Source: Granulosicoccus sp964352535 (GTDB lineage: Bacteria > Pseudomonadota > Gammaproteobacteria > Granulosicoccales > Granulosicoccaceae). From it: a DNA stretch of 25,044 nt. The DNA lies in contig CAYGSW010000058.1 of assembly GCA_964352535.1 (NCBI GenBank), positions 1-25,044 of the forward strand, written 5' to 3'. Position numbers and translations under genes: made by a program. The notes under the pieces are model-generated. The model ran no database searches, was not told the origin of the DNA, and saw only the letters and a program-made list of their open reading frames with translations. Of this stretch, positions 17,075-24,376 are shown one piece after another. The first letter of the stretch is position 1; every line of letters begins with the position of its first letter.

Positions 17075-17764
17075 ATGGAAGCGCAATACTGGCTGGACAA
17101 ATGGGCGGATGAAAAGATCGGCTTTCATCAGTCCGAGTTCAATCAACGCTTGATAACGTACTGGCCGCAGGTTTCAGATTTGACAGCGCAGGATCCATCA
17201 GCAGTATCCTCATGCGTTTTTGTACCATTGTGTGGCAAGTCGCTTGACTTGCTATGGTTACATCAACAGGGTCACGAGGTTCTGGGAATAGAGCTGAGCG
17301 TCATCGCAGTAGAGGCATTTTTTGATGAAAATGACCTGTCTTACGAGCGAGTCGACGACGACCAGTTCTCTCGTTTTTCCGGAACAGGCAGCGCGCACGG
17401 CATAACTCTGTTGGCGGGTGATTTTTTCGGTTTGACACCGAGCCATGTTGCCTCGTGCAATCTGTTTTACGATCGTGCCTCCCTGATTGCCATGAATCCG
17501 GAAATGCGTGCAGCCTATGCTCACCATCTGGCAACGCTACTGCCACCAGGCGCGCAAGGTTTGCTGCTTGCAATCTCGTATGATCAAGACAGAATGAAGG
17601 GACCACCGTTTTCGGTGTCGGATGAAAACGCCCGGCAATTGCTTGGCGATGGGTTTGATATCATTGAGCTGGCGCTGTTTGCAGGCCCGGAACGGGTAGG
17701 AAATCTGCGCGATCGGGGTCTTGAAACTCTCGACGAGCGGGTCTATCTACTAAAACGCAGGTGA
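17075..17764 (+). CDS. tpm: Thiopurine S-methyltransferase
   Basis: A 229-residue SAM-dependent methyltransferase of the bacterial TPMT family. The N-terminus MEAQYWLDKWADEKIGFHQ and the stretch VFVPLCGKSLDLLWLHQQGHEVLGIELSVIAVEAFF (about residues 48-83) are diagnostic: the latter is the SAM-binding core. LFYDRASLIAMNPEMRAAYA and the Pro-Pro-Phe segment GPPFSV near residues 176-181 are also typical. Length equals the family norm. Known bacterial members methylate thiopurines and also selenium and tellurium compounds, and Pseudomonas tpm was found as a tellurite-resistance gene. A GAGG element about 13 bases before the ATG may serve as ribosome binding site. It lies 45 bases after addA and about 250 bases before the TelA operon on the same strand. 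Confidence 0.93.
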   Translation: MEAQYWLDKWADEKIGFHQSEFNQRLITYWPQVSDLTAQDPSAVSSCVFVPLCGKSLDLLWLHQQGHEVLGIELSVIAVEAFFDENDLSYERVDDDQFSRFSGTGSAHGITLLAGDFFGLTPSHVASCNLFYDRASLIAMNPEMRAAYAHHLATLLPPGAQGLLLAISYDQDRMKGPPFSVSDENARQLLGDGFDIIELALFAGPERVGNLRDRGLETLDERVYLLKRR

Positions 17765-18018
17765 GTATCACTGCGTTGCACAGGAATTCGTCCTGGAGAG
17801 ACCTGTCCGATTGTGCGCTGCTGAGCCTGTAGCGGCATCAAAGTACCGGAAATAGCCCCGCCGGACTCATTTGCAGAATCACTCCCGGGGTAATCAGGTC
17901 TGCCTGGCCAGACACAACCGTTAAAAATTGTATGCGGTGCCCTACATACATCTGCAGTGGCCTCTGTAGCCGACAATTTATGCAACACTAGCCTATTGAT
18001 TTATTAGAGAGCACCTCA

Positions 18019-18105
18019 ATGCCCAAACCCTTACAACGAATTATCGGCTTTTTCATACTCGTGGCAACCGTGGGTATGTTGTCTTGCCAAGCTTTCATGG
18101 GCTGA
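18019..18105 (+). CDS. Small hydrophobic peptide ahead of the XpaC-like gene
   Basis: A 28-residue reading frame: a basic start (MPKPLQR), then a hydrophobic run, IIGFFILVATVGMLSCQAF. It has a good ribosome binding site (AGAGAG, seven bases before the ATG), and its stop lies only two bases before the ATG of the XpaC-like gene, which suggests translational coupling. It could be a tiny membrane protein or a small lipoprotein, since MLSC is a weak lipobox, or simply a leader peptide that sets XpaC translation. I do not recognise it. Coding status rests on position and start signals only. Confidence 0.42.
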   Translation: MPKPLQRIIGFFILVATVGMLSCQAFMG

Positions 18106-18107
18106 TT

Positions 18108-18956
18108 ATGGCTGCCGTTACACGTATAGAGGCTGATACCAAGCCGAAAGTGCTCTGGCGCGGAATTCTGCTTTACATTCTGCCATTACCGCTGCTACCT
18201 GCATTTTTTCTCTCATTGAGAGATGGTCAGCTTGTTCAGGCTTTGGCTCAGGCTACAGGGTTTGTGCTTGCCATGAGCGCAGCGACACTTATCCGCAAGG
18301 GTATCCGACTGGACAATGAGGCAAAAAAGCGTCGTTTGCGACGTCGGGCCAGCACCGTGCAGTATCGTATGATCGGAGCGGGGCTGGTTTCGGTCGGGAT
18401 GTTCGTCGTTGCCTGGTTGGGTACCAGCAGCCAGCATTCACTGATCGAGAGCGTGTTGTACGCTAGCGCCGTCCTGCTTGGCTGTTATCTGTACTACGAC
18501 TTTGACCCTGCACGAAAAGACCCTGAAATTGCTGCGGTGGGTATCACCACCGAAGAGCTGATAGAACTTCTGGACGAGGCCGAAGGGCGGATAGAAGGTA
18601 TCGAGAAGGCCAGTCGGCAGATCCACAATCTTGAATTCAAGGACCGGCTGCGGCGTATCGTGAAAGAGGCGCGGGATATACTCGACACGATCGAGAAAGA
18701 TCCGGTAGATGCTCGTCGGGCGCGCAAGTTTCTGAAAGTCTATCTCGACGGTGCTCAGCAGGTCACTGAAGGTTATGCACGAACCCACACAGATAAGGAA
18801 AAACATGCATTGGAGGATAATTTTCGCCGCGTTCTGACAACCATTGAAACGGTTATCGCAGAGCAGCAGCTGAAACTTGCCGAAAACAATTTGAGTGATC
18901 TGGACGTCAACATCGAAGTGCTGCAAATGCAACTTGAAAAAGAAGGTGTCACGTAA
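18108..18956 (+). CDS. xpaC: XpaC-like membrane protein ('5-bromo-4-chloroindolyl phosphate hydrolysis' family)
   Basis: About 282 residues. Four hydrophobic segments occupy the first 130 residues (ILLYILPLPLLPAFFLSL, ATGFVLAMSAATL, IGAGLVSVGMFVVAWL, VLYASAVLLGCYLYYDF), and the remainder is a charged, helical cytoplasmic domain (ITTEELIELLDEAEGRIEGIEK onward). This layout and the placement directly before telA match the XpaC family, which is repeatedly linked to TelA in bacteria (xpaC-yaaN in Bacillus). The biochemical name derives from an old plate phenotype and probably does not describe its job; a membrane partner of TelA is more likely. I start at the ATG at 18108, since the extra eight codons from the upstream TTG overlap the small peptide frame. 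Confidence 0.85.
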   Translation: MAAVTRIEADTKPKVLWRGILLYILPLPLLPAFFLSLRDGQLVQALAQATGFVLAMSAATLIRKGIRLDNEAKKRRLRRRASTVQYRMIGAGLVSVGMFVVAWLGTSSQHSLIESVLYASAVLLGCYLYYDFDPARKDPEIAAVGITTEELIELLDEAEGRIEGIEKASRQIHNLEFKDRLRRIVKEARDILDTIEKDPVDARRARKFLKVYLDGAQQVTEGYARTHTDKEKHALEDNFRRVLTTIETVIAEQQLKLAENNLSDLDVNIEVLQMQLEKEGVT

Positions 18957-19032
18957 CGTTCATTGCAAACTTTCCATAACTAACTTCCTGACCCATTCGA
19001 TTTTTCTGTCGATCGGGATACGCTACACACGT

Positions 19033-19087
19033 CGTGCAGTTGCACGGCGATATTATTTTGCAGACTGGCGCAAGCGACGCACCAGTC
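19033..19087. promoter_or_regulatory. Two consecutive inverted repeats upstream of telA
   Basis: CGTGCA (19033-19038), two bases, TGCACG (19041-19046) is a near-perfect palindrome. GACTGG (19063-19068) pairs with CCAGTC (19082-19087), with two further G-C pairs inside after one mismatch. They fill the 149-base spacer between xpaC and telA; the second ends eight bases before the GGAG ribosome binding site. They could be an operator for an internal promoter or hairpins that adjust telA translation. Confidence 0.4.
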
Positions 19088-19105
19088 GCCACTTGGAGAA
19101 ACACC

Positions 19106-20275
19106 ATGGTCCAAACTACTGTCGATGTTGAAACCGCCACGGAGGCGCTACCGGGCACTGAATTATTGCCTGATCTCAAGCACGACATCGTGCCCTATGA
19201 GCAAGTGGATCAAAGCGAAAAAGCTCGTATTGACGCGCTGATGAATGAAATCAATCTGGCCGACAGCAATTCCATCATCTTTTTTGGCAGCAAGGCCCAG
19301 CAAGAGCTCACCAGTATTTCGGACAATATGCTCGAGGGTGTGCGCAACAAGGATCTGGGTTCGGCTGGCAGCTCGCTGAACGACATGGTATCTGTGTTAC
19401 GCGGTTTTGAAGTCGAAGACTTCGACCCGAACAACCGCCCGGGATTGCTCACTCGTTTGTTCCGTAAGATTTTTGGGGGTGTCAGCCCGGTTGCCAAATT
19501 CATACAGCAATACGAAGGTGTCCGTCGTCAGGTAGATACGGTGACTGACGACCTTGAAAAGCACAAGACGCTACTGCTGCGTGACATCAAGTCACTGGAC
19601 AAGCTTTATTCTGCCAACCTTGACTACTTTCACAACCTTGAAGCCTACATTCTTGCGGGTGAACAAAAGCTCAAGGCGATTGACGAGACAATTATTCCTG
19701 CGGCCGAAGAGCGTGCTGCCAATTCCGATGAGGTTCTCTCGGCACAGGAGCTGCGTGATATTCGCAGTGGGCGTGATGACCTGGAACGTCGCGTACATGA
19801 TTTGCGGCTGACGCGTCAGGTTGCCATGCAAGGCTTGCCCAGCATCCGGCTTATCCAGGAGAATGACAAAGGGCTTGTCAACAAGATCAATTCCACTTTG
19901 GTCAACACCGTGCCACTATGGCGACAGCAGCTGGCACAAGCCGTCACTATCTTCCGTTCTGCAGAAGCTGCCAAGAGCGTCAAGGCTGCCAGCGATCTGA
20001 CCAATGAATTACTGGAAAAGAACGCTGAGAATCTGAGAACAGCAAACAAAACGGTGCGCGAGGAGCTAGAACGCGGTGTTTTTGATGTGAATGCGGTGCG
20101 TCGTGCCAATGAGAATCTGATTGCAACGGTTGAGGAGAGTCTGCAGATAGCGGATGAGGGCAAGCGTCGTCGCGCTGAGGCCGAACAACAGTTGCAAAGT
20201 ATGGAAAGTGAGCTCAAGGCAACTCTGACAGCGGCTTCTGCGCGGACCACGGAAGCATCGGTAGCGGGGGCTTAG
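19106..20275 (+). CDS. telA: Toxic anion resistance protein TelA
   Basis: A 389-residue cytoplasmic, almost wholly helical protein of the TelA/KlaA family. Typical segments are NSIIFFGSKAQQELTSISDNML (about residues 54-75), the central block LRDIKSLDKLYSANLDYFHNLEAYILAGE, and GLPSIRLIQENDKGLVNKINSTLVNTVPLWRQQL near residues 250-283, the best conserved part of the family. The C-terminal 100 residues are coiled coil. Members are associated with resistance to tellurite and, in Gram-positives, to cell-envelope stress; the mechanism is not established. The chosen ATG has GGAG seven bases upstream; an upstream frame extension of 24 residues is not conserved. It is followed after three bases by the SPFH gene, so the two are surely co-transcribed. 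Confidence 0.93.
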   Translation: MVQTTVDVETATEALPGTELLPDLKHDIVPYEQVDQSEKARIDALMNEINLADSNSIIFFGSKAQQELTSISDNMLEGVRNKDLGSAGSSLNDMVSVLRGFEVEDFDPNNRPGLLTRLFRKIFGGVSPVAKFIQQYEGVRRQVDTVTDDLEKHKTLLLRDIKSLDKLYSANLDYFHNLEAYILAGEQKLKAIDETIIPAAEERAANSDEVLSAQELRDIRSGRDDLERRVHDLRLTRQVAMQGLPSIRLIQENDKGLVNKINSTLVNTVPLWRQQLAQAVTIFRSAEAAKSVKAASDLTNELLEKNAENLRTANKTVREELERGVFDVNAVRRANENLIATVEESLQIADEGKRRRAEAEQQLQSMESELKATLTAASARTTEASVAGA

Positions 20276-20278
20276 CGT

Positions 20279-21388
20279 ATGGGACTGTTCAGCAAGCTGT
20301 TTGGTGAATTCGTTGATGTCATTGAATGGACTGACGATTCAAGTAACACCATGGTGTACCGCTTTGAGCGCTATGGTAATGAGATAAAGTACGGTGCCAA
20401 GCTCATCGTTCGCGAATCGCAATTTGCCGTCTTTGTGAATGAAGGCGAAGTGGCTGATGTGCTCGGTCCGGGAACCTACGAGCTGGAAACAAAGAATCTC
20501 CCGGTTCTCACCACATTGCAGAATTGGCAACATGGCTTTGAAAGTCCGTTCAAGGCAGAGGTGTATTTTTGCAGTGCCCGCCGGTTCGTCGATCTGAAGT
20601 GGGGTACAAAACACCCACTCATGCTGCGCGACAGCGAGTTTGGCGGATTACGGATTCGCGCGTTTGGTACGTACGGAGTACGCATTGTTGATGCGCTCAA
20701 GTTCATTCGCGAAATCGTGGGCACTGATGGTGTTTTTACGACCGATGAAATCAGTGCCCAATTGCGCAATCTGATTACGTCGCGCTTTGCCACGATAATC
20801 GGCGGGGCTAACATCCCCGTGCTGGATATGGCAGCCAACTATGATCAGTTAGGGGAGTTTCTCACGCGTCGTATCGCGCCTGAGTTTGGTGAGTATGGTC
20901 TCCAGTTAACGCGGATCCTGGTGGAAAACATCTCTTTACCGCCGGCGGTTTCGGAGGCGCTGGACAAGCGCACCAGTATGGGTATGACCGGTAATCTTGA
21001 TCGGTTTCTTCAATACCAGACAGGTGTCTCCATGGAGGCGGGAGCCAATAACACCGGAGGGGGTGCATCTGACGGTATTGGTATGGGCATTGGTCTGGCC
21101 ATGGCTAACCGGATGAACGAGTCCATTGGTGGAGGTACGAGCAGCACGGCCACGCCTCCGCCGTTGCCTGGAAGTTCGGAGGTGTTTCACCTGGCCGTAG
21201 ACGGTGCATCCAAGGGGCCTTACACGATGGATCTTCTTAAACAGCATGCTGTTGCCGGAACCTTGAATGCCGAGACACTGGTATGGGCACCATCGATGAC
21301 TGAATGGGCGCCTGCGGGCAGCGTAGATGCCTTGAAGAGTATGCTTGAAAGTGTGCCAGCATCACCACCGCCGATTCCTGCTACATGA
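20279..21388 (+). CDS. SPFH-domain (YdjI/virion-core-like) protein with C-terminal GYF domain
   Basis: 369 residues. The N-terminal MGLFSKLFGEFVDVIEWTDD and IIVRESQFAVFVNEG-like segment (LIVRESQFAVFVNEGEV) open an SPFH domain of the type often annotated 'virion core protein', running to about residue 245. A glycine-rich linker (GGGASDGIGMGIGLAMANR) and a proline run (TPPPLPG) follow. About residues 298-355 form a GYF_2 domain: HLAVDGASKGPYTMDLLKQH with TLVWAPSMTEWAPA. GYF_2 domains usually bind proline-rich or membrane partners. In Bacillus the related YdjI recruits PspA to damaged membrane with help from YdjG and YdjH. Here it is flanked by TelA and a YdjG-like zinc-ribbon protein, whose start overlaps its stop (ATGA). 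No PspA gene is in the window. Confidence 0.9.
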   Translation: MGLFSKLFGEFVDVIEWTDDSSNTMVYRFERYGNEIKYGAKLIVRESQFAVFVNEGEVADVLGPGTYELETKNLPVLTTLQNWQHGFESPFKAEVYFCSARRFVDLKWGTKHPLMLRDSEFGGLRIRAFGTYGVRIVDALKFIREIVGTDGVFTTDEISAQLRNLITSRFATIIGGANIPVLDMAANYDQLGEFLTRRIAPEFGEYGLQLTRILVENISLPPAVSEALDKRTSMGMTGNLDRFLQYQTGVSMEAGANNTGGGASDGIGMGIGLAMANRMNESIGGGTSSTATPPPLPGSSEVFHLAVDGASKGPYTMDLLKQHAVAGTLNAETLVWAPSMTEWAPAGSVDALKSMLESVPASPPPIPAT

Positions 21389-22773
21389 CAAGAAGCGGTA
21401 GCCTCAAAGATCGTCTACAAGCACAACTACAAGAGCGCATGGATGCGCAACAAGGCGTCCCTGTAAAAGCGGCGGCGTATCATTGGCAAGATGATGATGA
21501 GCGTAGCGTTGGTGAAGCCACAACGCGGGCGCTTACCGAAAAACGATTCCCTTGCGCACAGTGCGGTGCTGTTCTGAATTACGCTATTGGCACGCGTTCG
21601 CTGGCTTGCGAATATTGCGGCCATCGCAACGCGATTGAGCAATCGACAGTTCAGTTGCAAGAGATTGACTTGCAGCATGCGCTACGAAAGCTTCAGGAAT
21701 CGGTCAGTGTGCCAGTTGAAGAGCAGGGCATAAGTTGCCCCAACTGTGCAGCACATTTCGAACTTGATGCGCATATCCACGCGGGTGAATGCCCATTCTG
21801 TGGCACTGATGTGGTCACTGACACCAGCCGTTCAAAACCGATCAAGCCTAAAGGCTTGCTGCCTTTTGCGGTGAACGCAGAAGATGCACGCAAGTCCTAT
21901 CAGCAATGGCTGGGCAAACGCTGGTTTGCGCCTGGCGCTTTGAAGAAGTACGCGCGCAGCGATGCACAACTCAACGGGGTGTACATTCCTTACTGGACGT
22001 ATGACAGCGACACAGCGACCGCTTATCAAGGTCAGCGTGGTGAGGTGTATTACGTAAGCCAGCGCTATACAACGACTCACAATGGTCGTACCGTGACCAG
22101 GACACGTCAGGTTCCCAAGATCCGCTGGTATCCGGCCAGTGGTCGTACCGCGCGGCATTTTGATGACGTGTTGGTGGGGGCGACAAAAACCTTGCCGCGT
22201 AAGATCACCGATTGGTTAGCGCCTTGGGATTTGCAGAATCTGGAGCCGTACAACGAGGAATATCTGGCAGGTTTTAGCAGCGAGGTTTATCAGGTTGATC
22301 TGGATGAAGGATTTGCATTGGCGCAGAGCACCATGGACAAGGTGATTCGCGGTGATGTCAAACGTGCAATTGGCGGCGATCAGCAGCGAATACACAAGTT
22401 GTCCACACGGCATAGTGACACGACGTTCAAGCATGTGTTGTTACCGGTGTGGACAGCAGGGTTTGTATTTCGTAACAAAACCTATCGTTTTGTTGTAAAC
22501 GGTAGAACCGGCAAAGTGCGTGGCGAGCGTCCCTACAGTATCGTCAAGATCACTCTGGCAAGCATTGCGGGGGCCGCTCTATTGGTTTTTGTATTGTTTC
22601 TCATGAGCAGCTCTCAAGGTATGCAATCACGTGGTGGCGGATTCAACTGGAGTCTTGGTGATAGCTTTACTGTGGATTTTGGAAGGCCACCAAGCCCTTC
22701 TCAATGGCCGCAAAATCACATGAACGAACGCTTGCAACAGTGGGAGCAGAGAGCCCCTAAGGTCACGTTCTAG
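21385..22773 (+). CDS. Membrane-anchored double zinc-ribbon protein (YdjG-like)
   Basis: 462 residues. Two zinc ribbons are clear: C57-x2-C60 with C75-x2-C78, and C118-x2-C121 with C136-x2-C139. The middle part (about 145-380) is a conserved domain of unknown function containing YIPYWTYDSDTATAYQGQRG and LLPVWTAGFVFRNKTYRFVVNG. A single membrane segment (ITLASIAGAALLVFVLFLM) near residue 395 is followed by a short Gly/Ser-rich tail. Proteins of this kind are often misnamed 'primosomal protein N-prime-like' from the zinc ribbons, but no helicase motifs are present. By comparison with Bacillus YdjG it may form a membrane complex with the SPFH protein. Its ATG overlaps the preceding stop, making it the last gene of the operon. 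No terminator is evident after it. Confidence 0.88.
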   Translation: MTRSGSLKDRLQAQLQERMDAQQGVPVKAAAYHWQDDDERSVGEATTRALTEKRFPCAQCGAVLNYAIGTRSLACEYCGHRNAIEQSTVQLQEIDLQHALRKLQESVSVPVEEQGISCPNCAAHFELDAHIHAGECPFCGTDVVTDTSRSKPIKPKGLLPFAVNAEDARKSYQQWLGKRWFAPGALKKYARSDAQLNGVYIPYWTYDSDTATAYQGQRGEVYYVSQRYTTTHNGRTVTRTRQVPKIRWYPASGRTARHFDDVLVGATKTLPRKITDWLAPWDLQNLEPYNEEYLAGFSSEVYQVDLDEGFALAQSTMDKVIRGDVKRAIGGDQQRIHKLSTRHSDTTFKHVLLPVWTAGFVFRNKTYRFVVNGRTGKVRGERPYSIVKITLASIAGAALLVFVLFLMSSSQGMQSRGGGFNWSLGDSFTVDFGRPPSPSQWPQNHMNERLQQWEQRAPKVTF

Positions 22774-23020
22774 TCAATCAGGCGCTTTGTCGGGTGACTA
22801 CGGAATCGGTAAAATATATTGCGGTTAGCGCTGTCAATTTCGAAAACCACAAGTCTGTGTTGTTTCAAGCGCACCGTGTCAGGTCATGTGTAAAGAGAGA
22901 CCGTTACAGATTCTGTCTGCACCAGTCTCCGAAAGGCCAGTGTTGTTATGTACAACTGCTGCGTCCGGGCTTTGTTGGCTTGGTCACCGCTATTGCCGTT
23001 GAGGCGACGTAAAGATTTTC
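22774..23020. other. Spacer between converging genes, no supported gene
   Basis: The stress operon ends at 22773 and the brnTA pair converges on it from the right. No frame here has a plausible start plus recognisable product. A perfect 11-base palindrome (ACAGATTCTGT) lies at 22906-22916. No hairpin with a T-run is visible for either strand. Confidence 0.45.
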
Positions 23021-23290
23021 TCAGGCTTGCTCGTTTCGATGAGCTTCGTAGAAAGAGCGCAGAACAGCGTTCATTTTGGTTTGATAGCCCCGACCCTGGC
23101 TGCGAAACCATTGCACCATATCTTCATCGAATCGTACCGTGAGTCGTTCCTTGCCTTCAGCTGGATAGCGTACTCGGGCATTTTTCCAAAACTCATCATC
23201 CAGTTCGGGAATATCGTCGGTGTTGATGTCTTCGTCGGGCATCGCGGCCAGTTCTTCAGAAGCTAAAGCTTGCGCGTATTGCTTTTTCAT
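23021..23290 (-). CDS. brnA: BrnA antitoxin
   Basis: An 89-residue antitoxin. The acidic N-terminal half (MPDEDINTDDIPELDDEFWKNARVRYP) is the part that wraps the BrnT toxin, and the C-terminal half KERLTVRFDEDMVQWFRSQGRGYQTKMNAVLRSFYEAH is the ribbon-helix-helix DNA-binding domain. BrnA dimers bind and neutralise BrnT and repress the shared promoter. The wording (ELDDEFWKNARVR, GYQTKMNAVLR) is textbook for the family. The ATG lies inside the end of brnT, a 35-base overlap, which couples the two genes. It converges on the zinc-ribbon gene. Confidence 0.92.
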   Translation of the reverse strand: MKKQYAQALASEELAAMPDEDINTDDIPELDDEFWKNARVRYPAEGKERLTVRFDEDMVQWFRSQGRGYQTKMNAVLRSFYEAHRNEQA

Positions 23291-23552
23291 ATCGTCGTCG
23301 CTCTCTAGGTGTTGCTTTACGGGTGGGGATCAATCGAGTTACTTCATGGCGGTCGGTATGCACCACCATTAACACCACGACCCCATCGAGTAGCCCAAGG
23401 CTGATTTCACGGATTTCATCGTAGTCATATCGCTCATCAATCTCGGTGAGCACTGGCCCATCGAAAATCCGTTGAGCATCCTCAAAGCGAATACCGTGAT
23501 CCTGGATGTTGGCTCGATTCTTTTTATCATCCCAGTCAAAGCTCTTACAATG
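23256..23552 (-). CDS. brnT: BrnT ribonuclease toxin, start codon not visible
   Basis: The open frame from the TAA at 23553-23555 to the stop at 23256 encodes a full BrnT domain: FDWDDKKNRANIQDHGIRF, EDAQRIFDGPV, ERYDYDEIREISLGLLDGVVV, VHTDRHEVTRLIPTRKATPRERRRYE. BrnT is a small RNase that halts translation. From the conserved FDWDD it is 94 residues, the normal length, yet no ATG, GTG or TTG lies in frame before it; the first in-frame alternative is a GTG at 23453, after a third of the protein. One missing base near 23541 would join it to a GTG at 23560 (reading VHNIVRA). It is either inactivated at its start, hit by a sequencing error, or uses an unusual start such as ATT or CAT-adjacent codons. 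Antitoxin brnA overlaps its end. Confidence 0.72.
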   Translation of the reverse strand, partial: HCKSFDWDDKKNRANIQDHGIRFEDAQRIFDGPVLTEIDERYDYDEIREISLGLLDGVVVLMVVHTDRHEVTRLIPTRKATPRERRRYEKAIRASFSF

Positions 23553-23580
23553 TTATGCACTAATGTACATGCATCGACAA
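23552..23580 (-). promoter_or_regulatory. Probable brnTA promoter
   Basis: Minus-strand TTGTCG (23580-23575, 4 of 6) and CATAAC (23557-23552, 4 of 6) are 17 bases apart and directly precede the BrnT frame. TGCAT occurs twice inside it (direct repeat), a possible BrnA binding site. The predicted transcript would begin almost at the conserved BrnT coding start, leaving little room for a leader. Confidence 0.42.
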
Positions 23581-23611
23581 AGGAGCGAGCAAACTTACCA
23601 TAATGCCGATT

Positions 23612-23677
23612 AGGCGTACCGCCTTGCCCTGCTTGGCCGGTACGGCTGAAACGCATGGATGACACACCACGCAACCC
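23612..23677. repeat. Long imperfect inverted repeat with direct-repeat tail (copy A)
   Basis: AGGCGTACCG (23612-23621) pairs with CGGTACGGCT (23638-23647), nine of ten bases, around a 16-base centre. AGGCG-TAC-CGCCT at 23612-23624 forms an alternative small hairpin. The right arm continues into TACGGCTGAAACG (23641-23653) and, after 16 bases, CGCAACCC (23670-23677), a pair of blocks seen again at 23850-23878. Confidence 0.45.
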
Positions 23678-23784
23678 TTTTTGAAATCGATCGTTGATAC
23701 GCTTGAAATGCTTGGTGGAACGGGGTTGGTACGGATCTGATTCAACTATCGATGGTTGCGTGAATGGGCGTGAAACGCCGTTGC

Positions 23785-23901
23785 CGTGTCATGTACCATG
23801 CCGGTATGGGGTGTGTGAACTGGCGTTAGCCGGTTGCGCAGCGTGCCAATACGGGCGAAACGACACAAGGCGCAACCCCTGATGAAACGCCACATGACAC
23901 G
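23785..23901. repeat. Inverted repeats and second direct-repeat copy (copy B)
   Basis: CGTGTCATGT (23785-23794) is perfectly inverted as ACATGACACG (23892-23901), about 97 bases apart. Both arms have TGAAACGCC just to the left (23771-23779 and 23883-23891). A 14-base near-palindrome, CCATGCCGGTATGG, lies at 23796-23809. TACGGGCGAAACG (23850-23862) followed by CGCAACCC (23871-23878) repeats copy A. The right half overlaps the coiled-coil pseudogene frame. Confidence 0.42.
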
Positions 23902-24252
23902 AGCAATGCAACCTTCTCGCTGTGGTTGCTCGAAACGCTGGACGTTACTGAACGGGAATTGAAGCAAACCCGCGATGAACTGTCGGGTGTCATCGTCGAT
24001 CTATTGGATACCAAAGAACGGCTGAACGGACACCACGAAGCAGCCCGGCTGTTGGAACATTAAGCTACAGAACATGAACAGCAGATCAACGATGCCAGGC
24101 GACAGGCTAAGAAGTGGAATAATGCGCTCGCTGAACGCAAGGCCGAAATCGAGCAGGCGAGGGCGGAAGCAGCTGCCCTGGCTGGCAAGGTTAAGCGAGA
24201 AGTGAGCGAAAAAGCTGAGGCAGTGGCACGGGCACTTCAATCACGGGGTTGA
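23830..24252 (+). pseudogene. Coiled-coil protein remnant with in-frame stop
   Basis: One frame, interrupted only by TAA at 24061-24063, reads as a highly charged helical protein: NATFSLWLLETLDVTERELK, then LLDTKERLNGHHEAARLLEH, the stop, then ATEHEQQINDARRQAKKWNN and an Ala/Glu/Lys-rich end (AEIEQARAEAAALAGKVK) to the TGA at 24250-24252. The heptad-like pattern continues in phase across the stop, so a CAA-to-TAA change in one gene is the simplest reading. No start codon is seen; a TAG closes the frame at 23827. Style resembles coiled-coil tails of plasmid or phage DNA-binding proteins (KfrA-like), but no head domain is present, so I assign no function. Confidence 0.55.
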
Positions 24253-24376
24253 CTGCACGAATTTTCAATCAAAAACTGAAGTCAGTATCAGCAGGGTAGG
24301 CGAGGGCAATTGGGGAATTCGGAAAAAATGGAACGCTAACGATTGCCAGGCTACAGCGTCTTCTCGAGCGTTCACG

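Noticed and set aside
17765..18018. Intrinsic terminator after tpm
   Set aside because: No stable hairpin followed by a T-run could be found, so tpm may read through into the XpaC-TelA operon.
23369..23674. 101-residue minus-strand ORF overlapping brnT
   Set aside because: It is the shifted frame of brnT; only its VHNIVRA stretch may be the displaced BrnT start.
23600..23905. Integron attC sites
   Set aside because: The inverted repeats lack the conserved GTTRRRY/RYYYAAC end motifs and no integrase is present.
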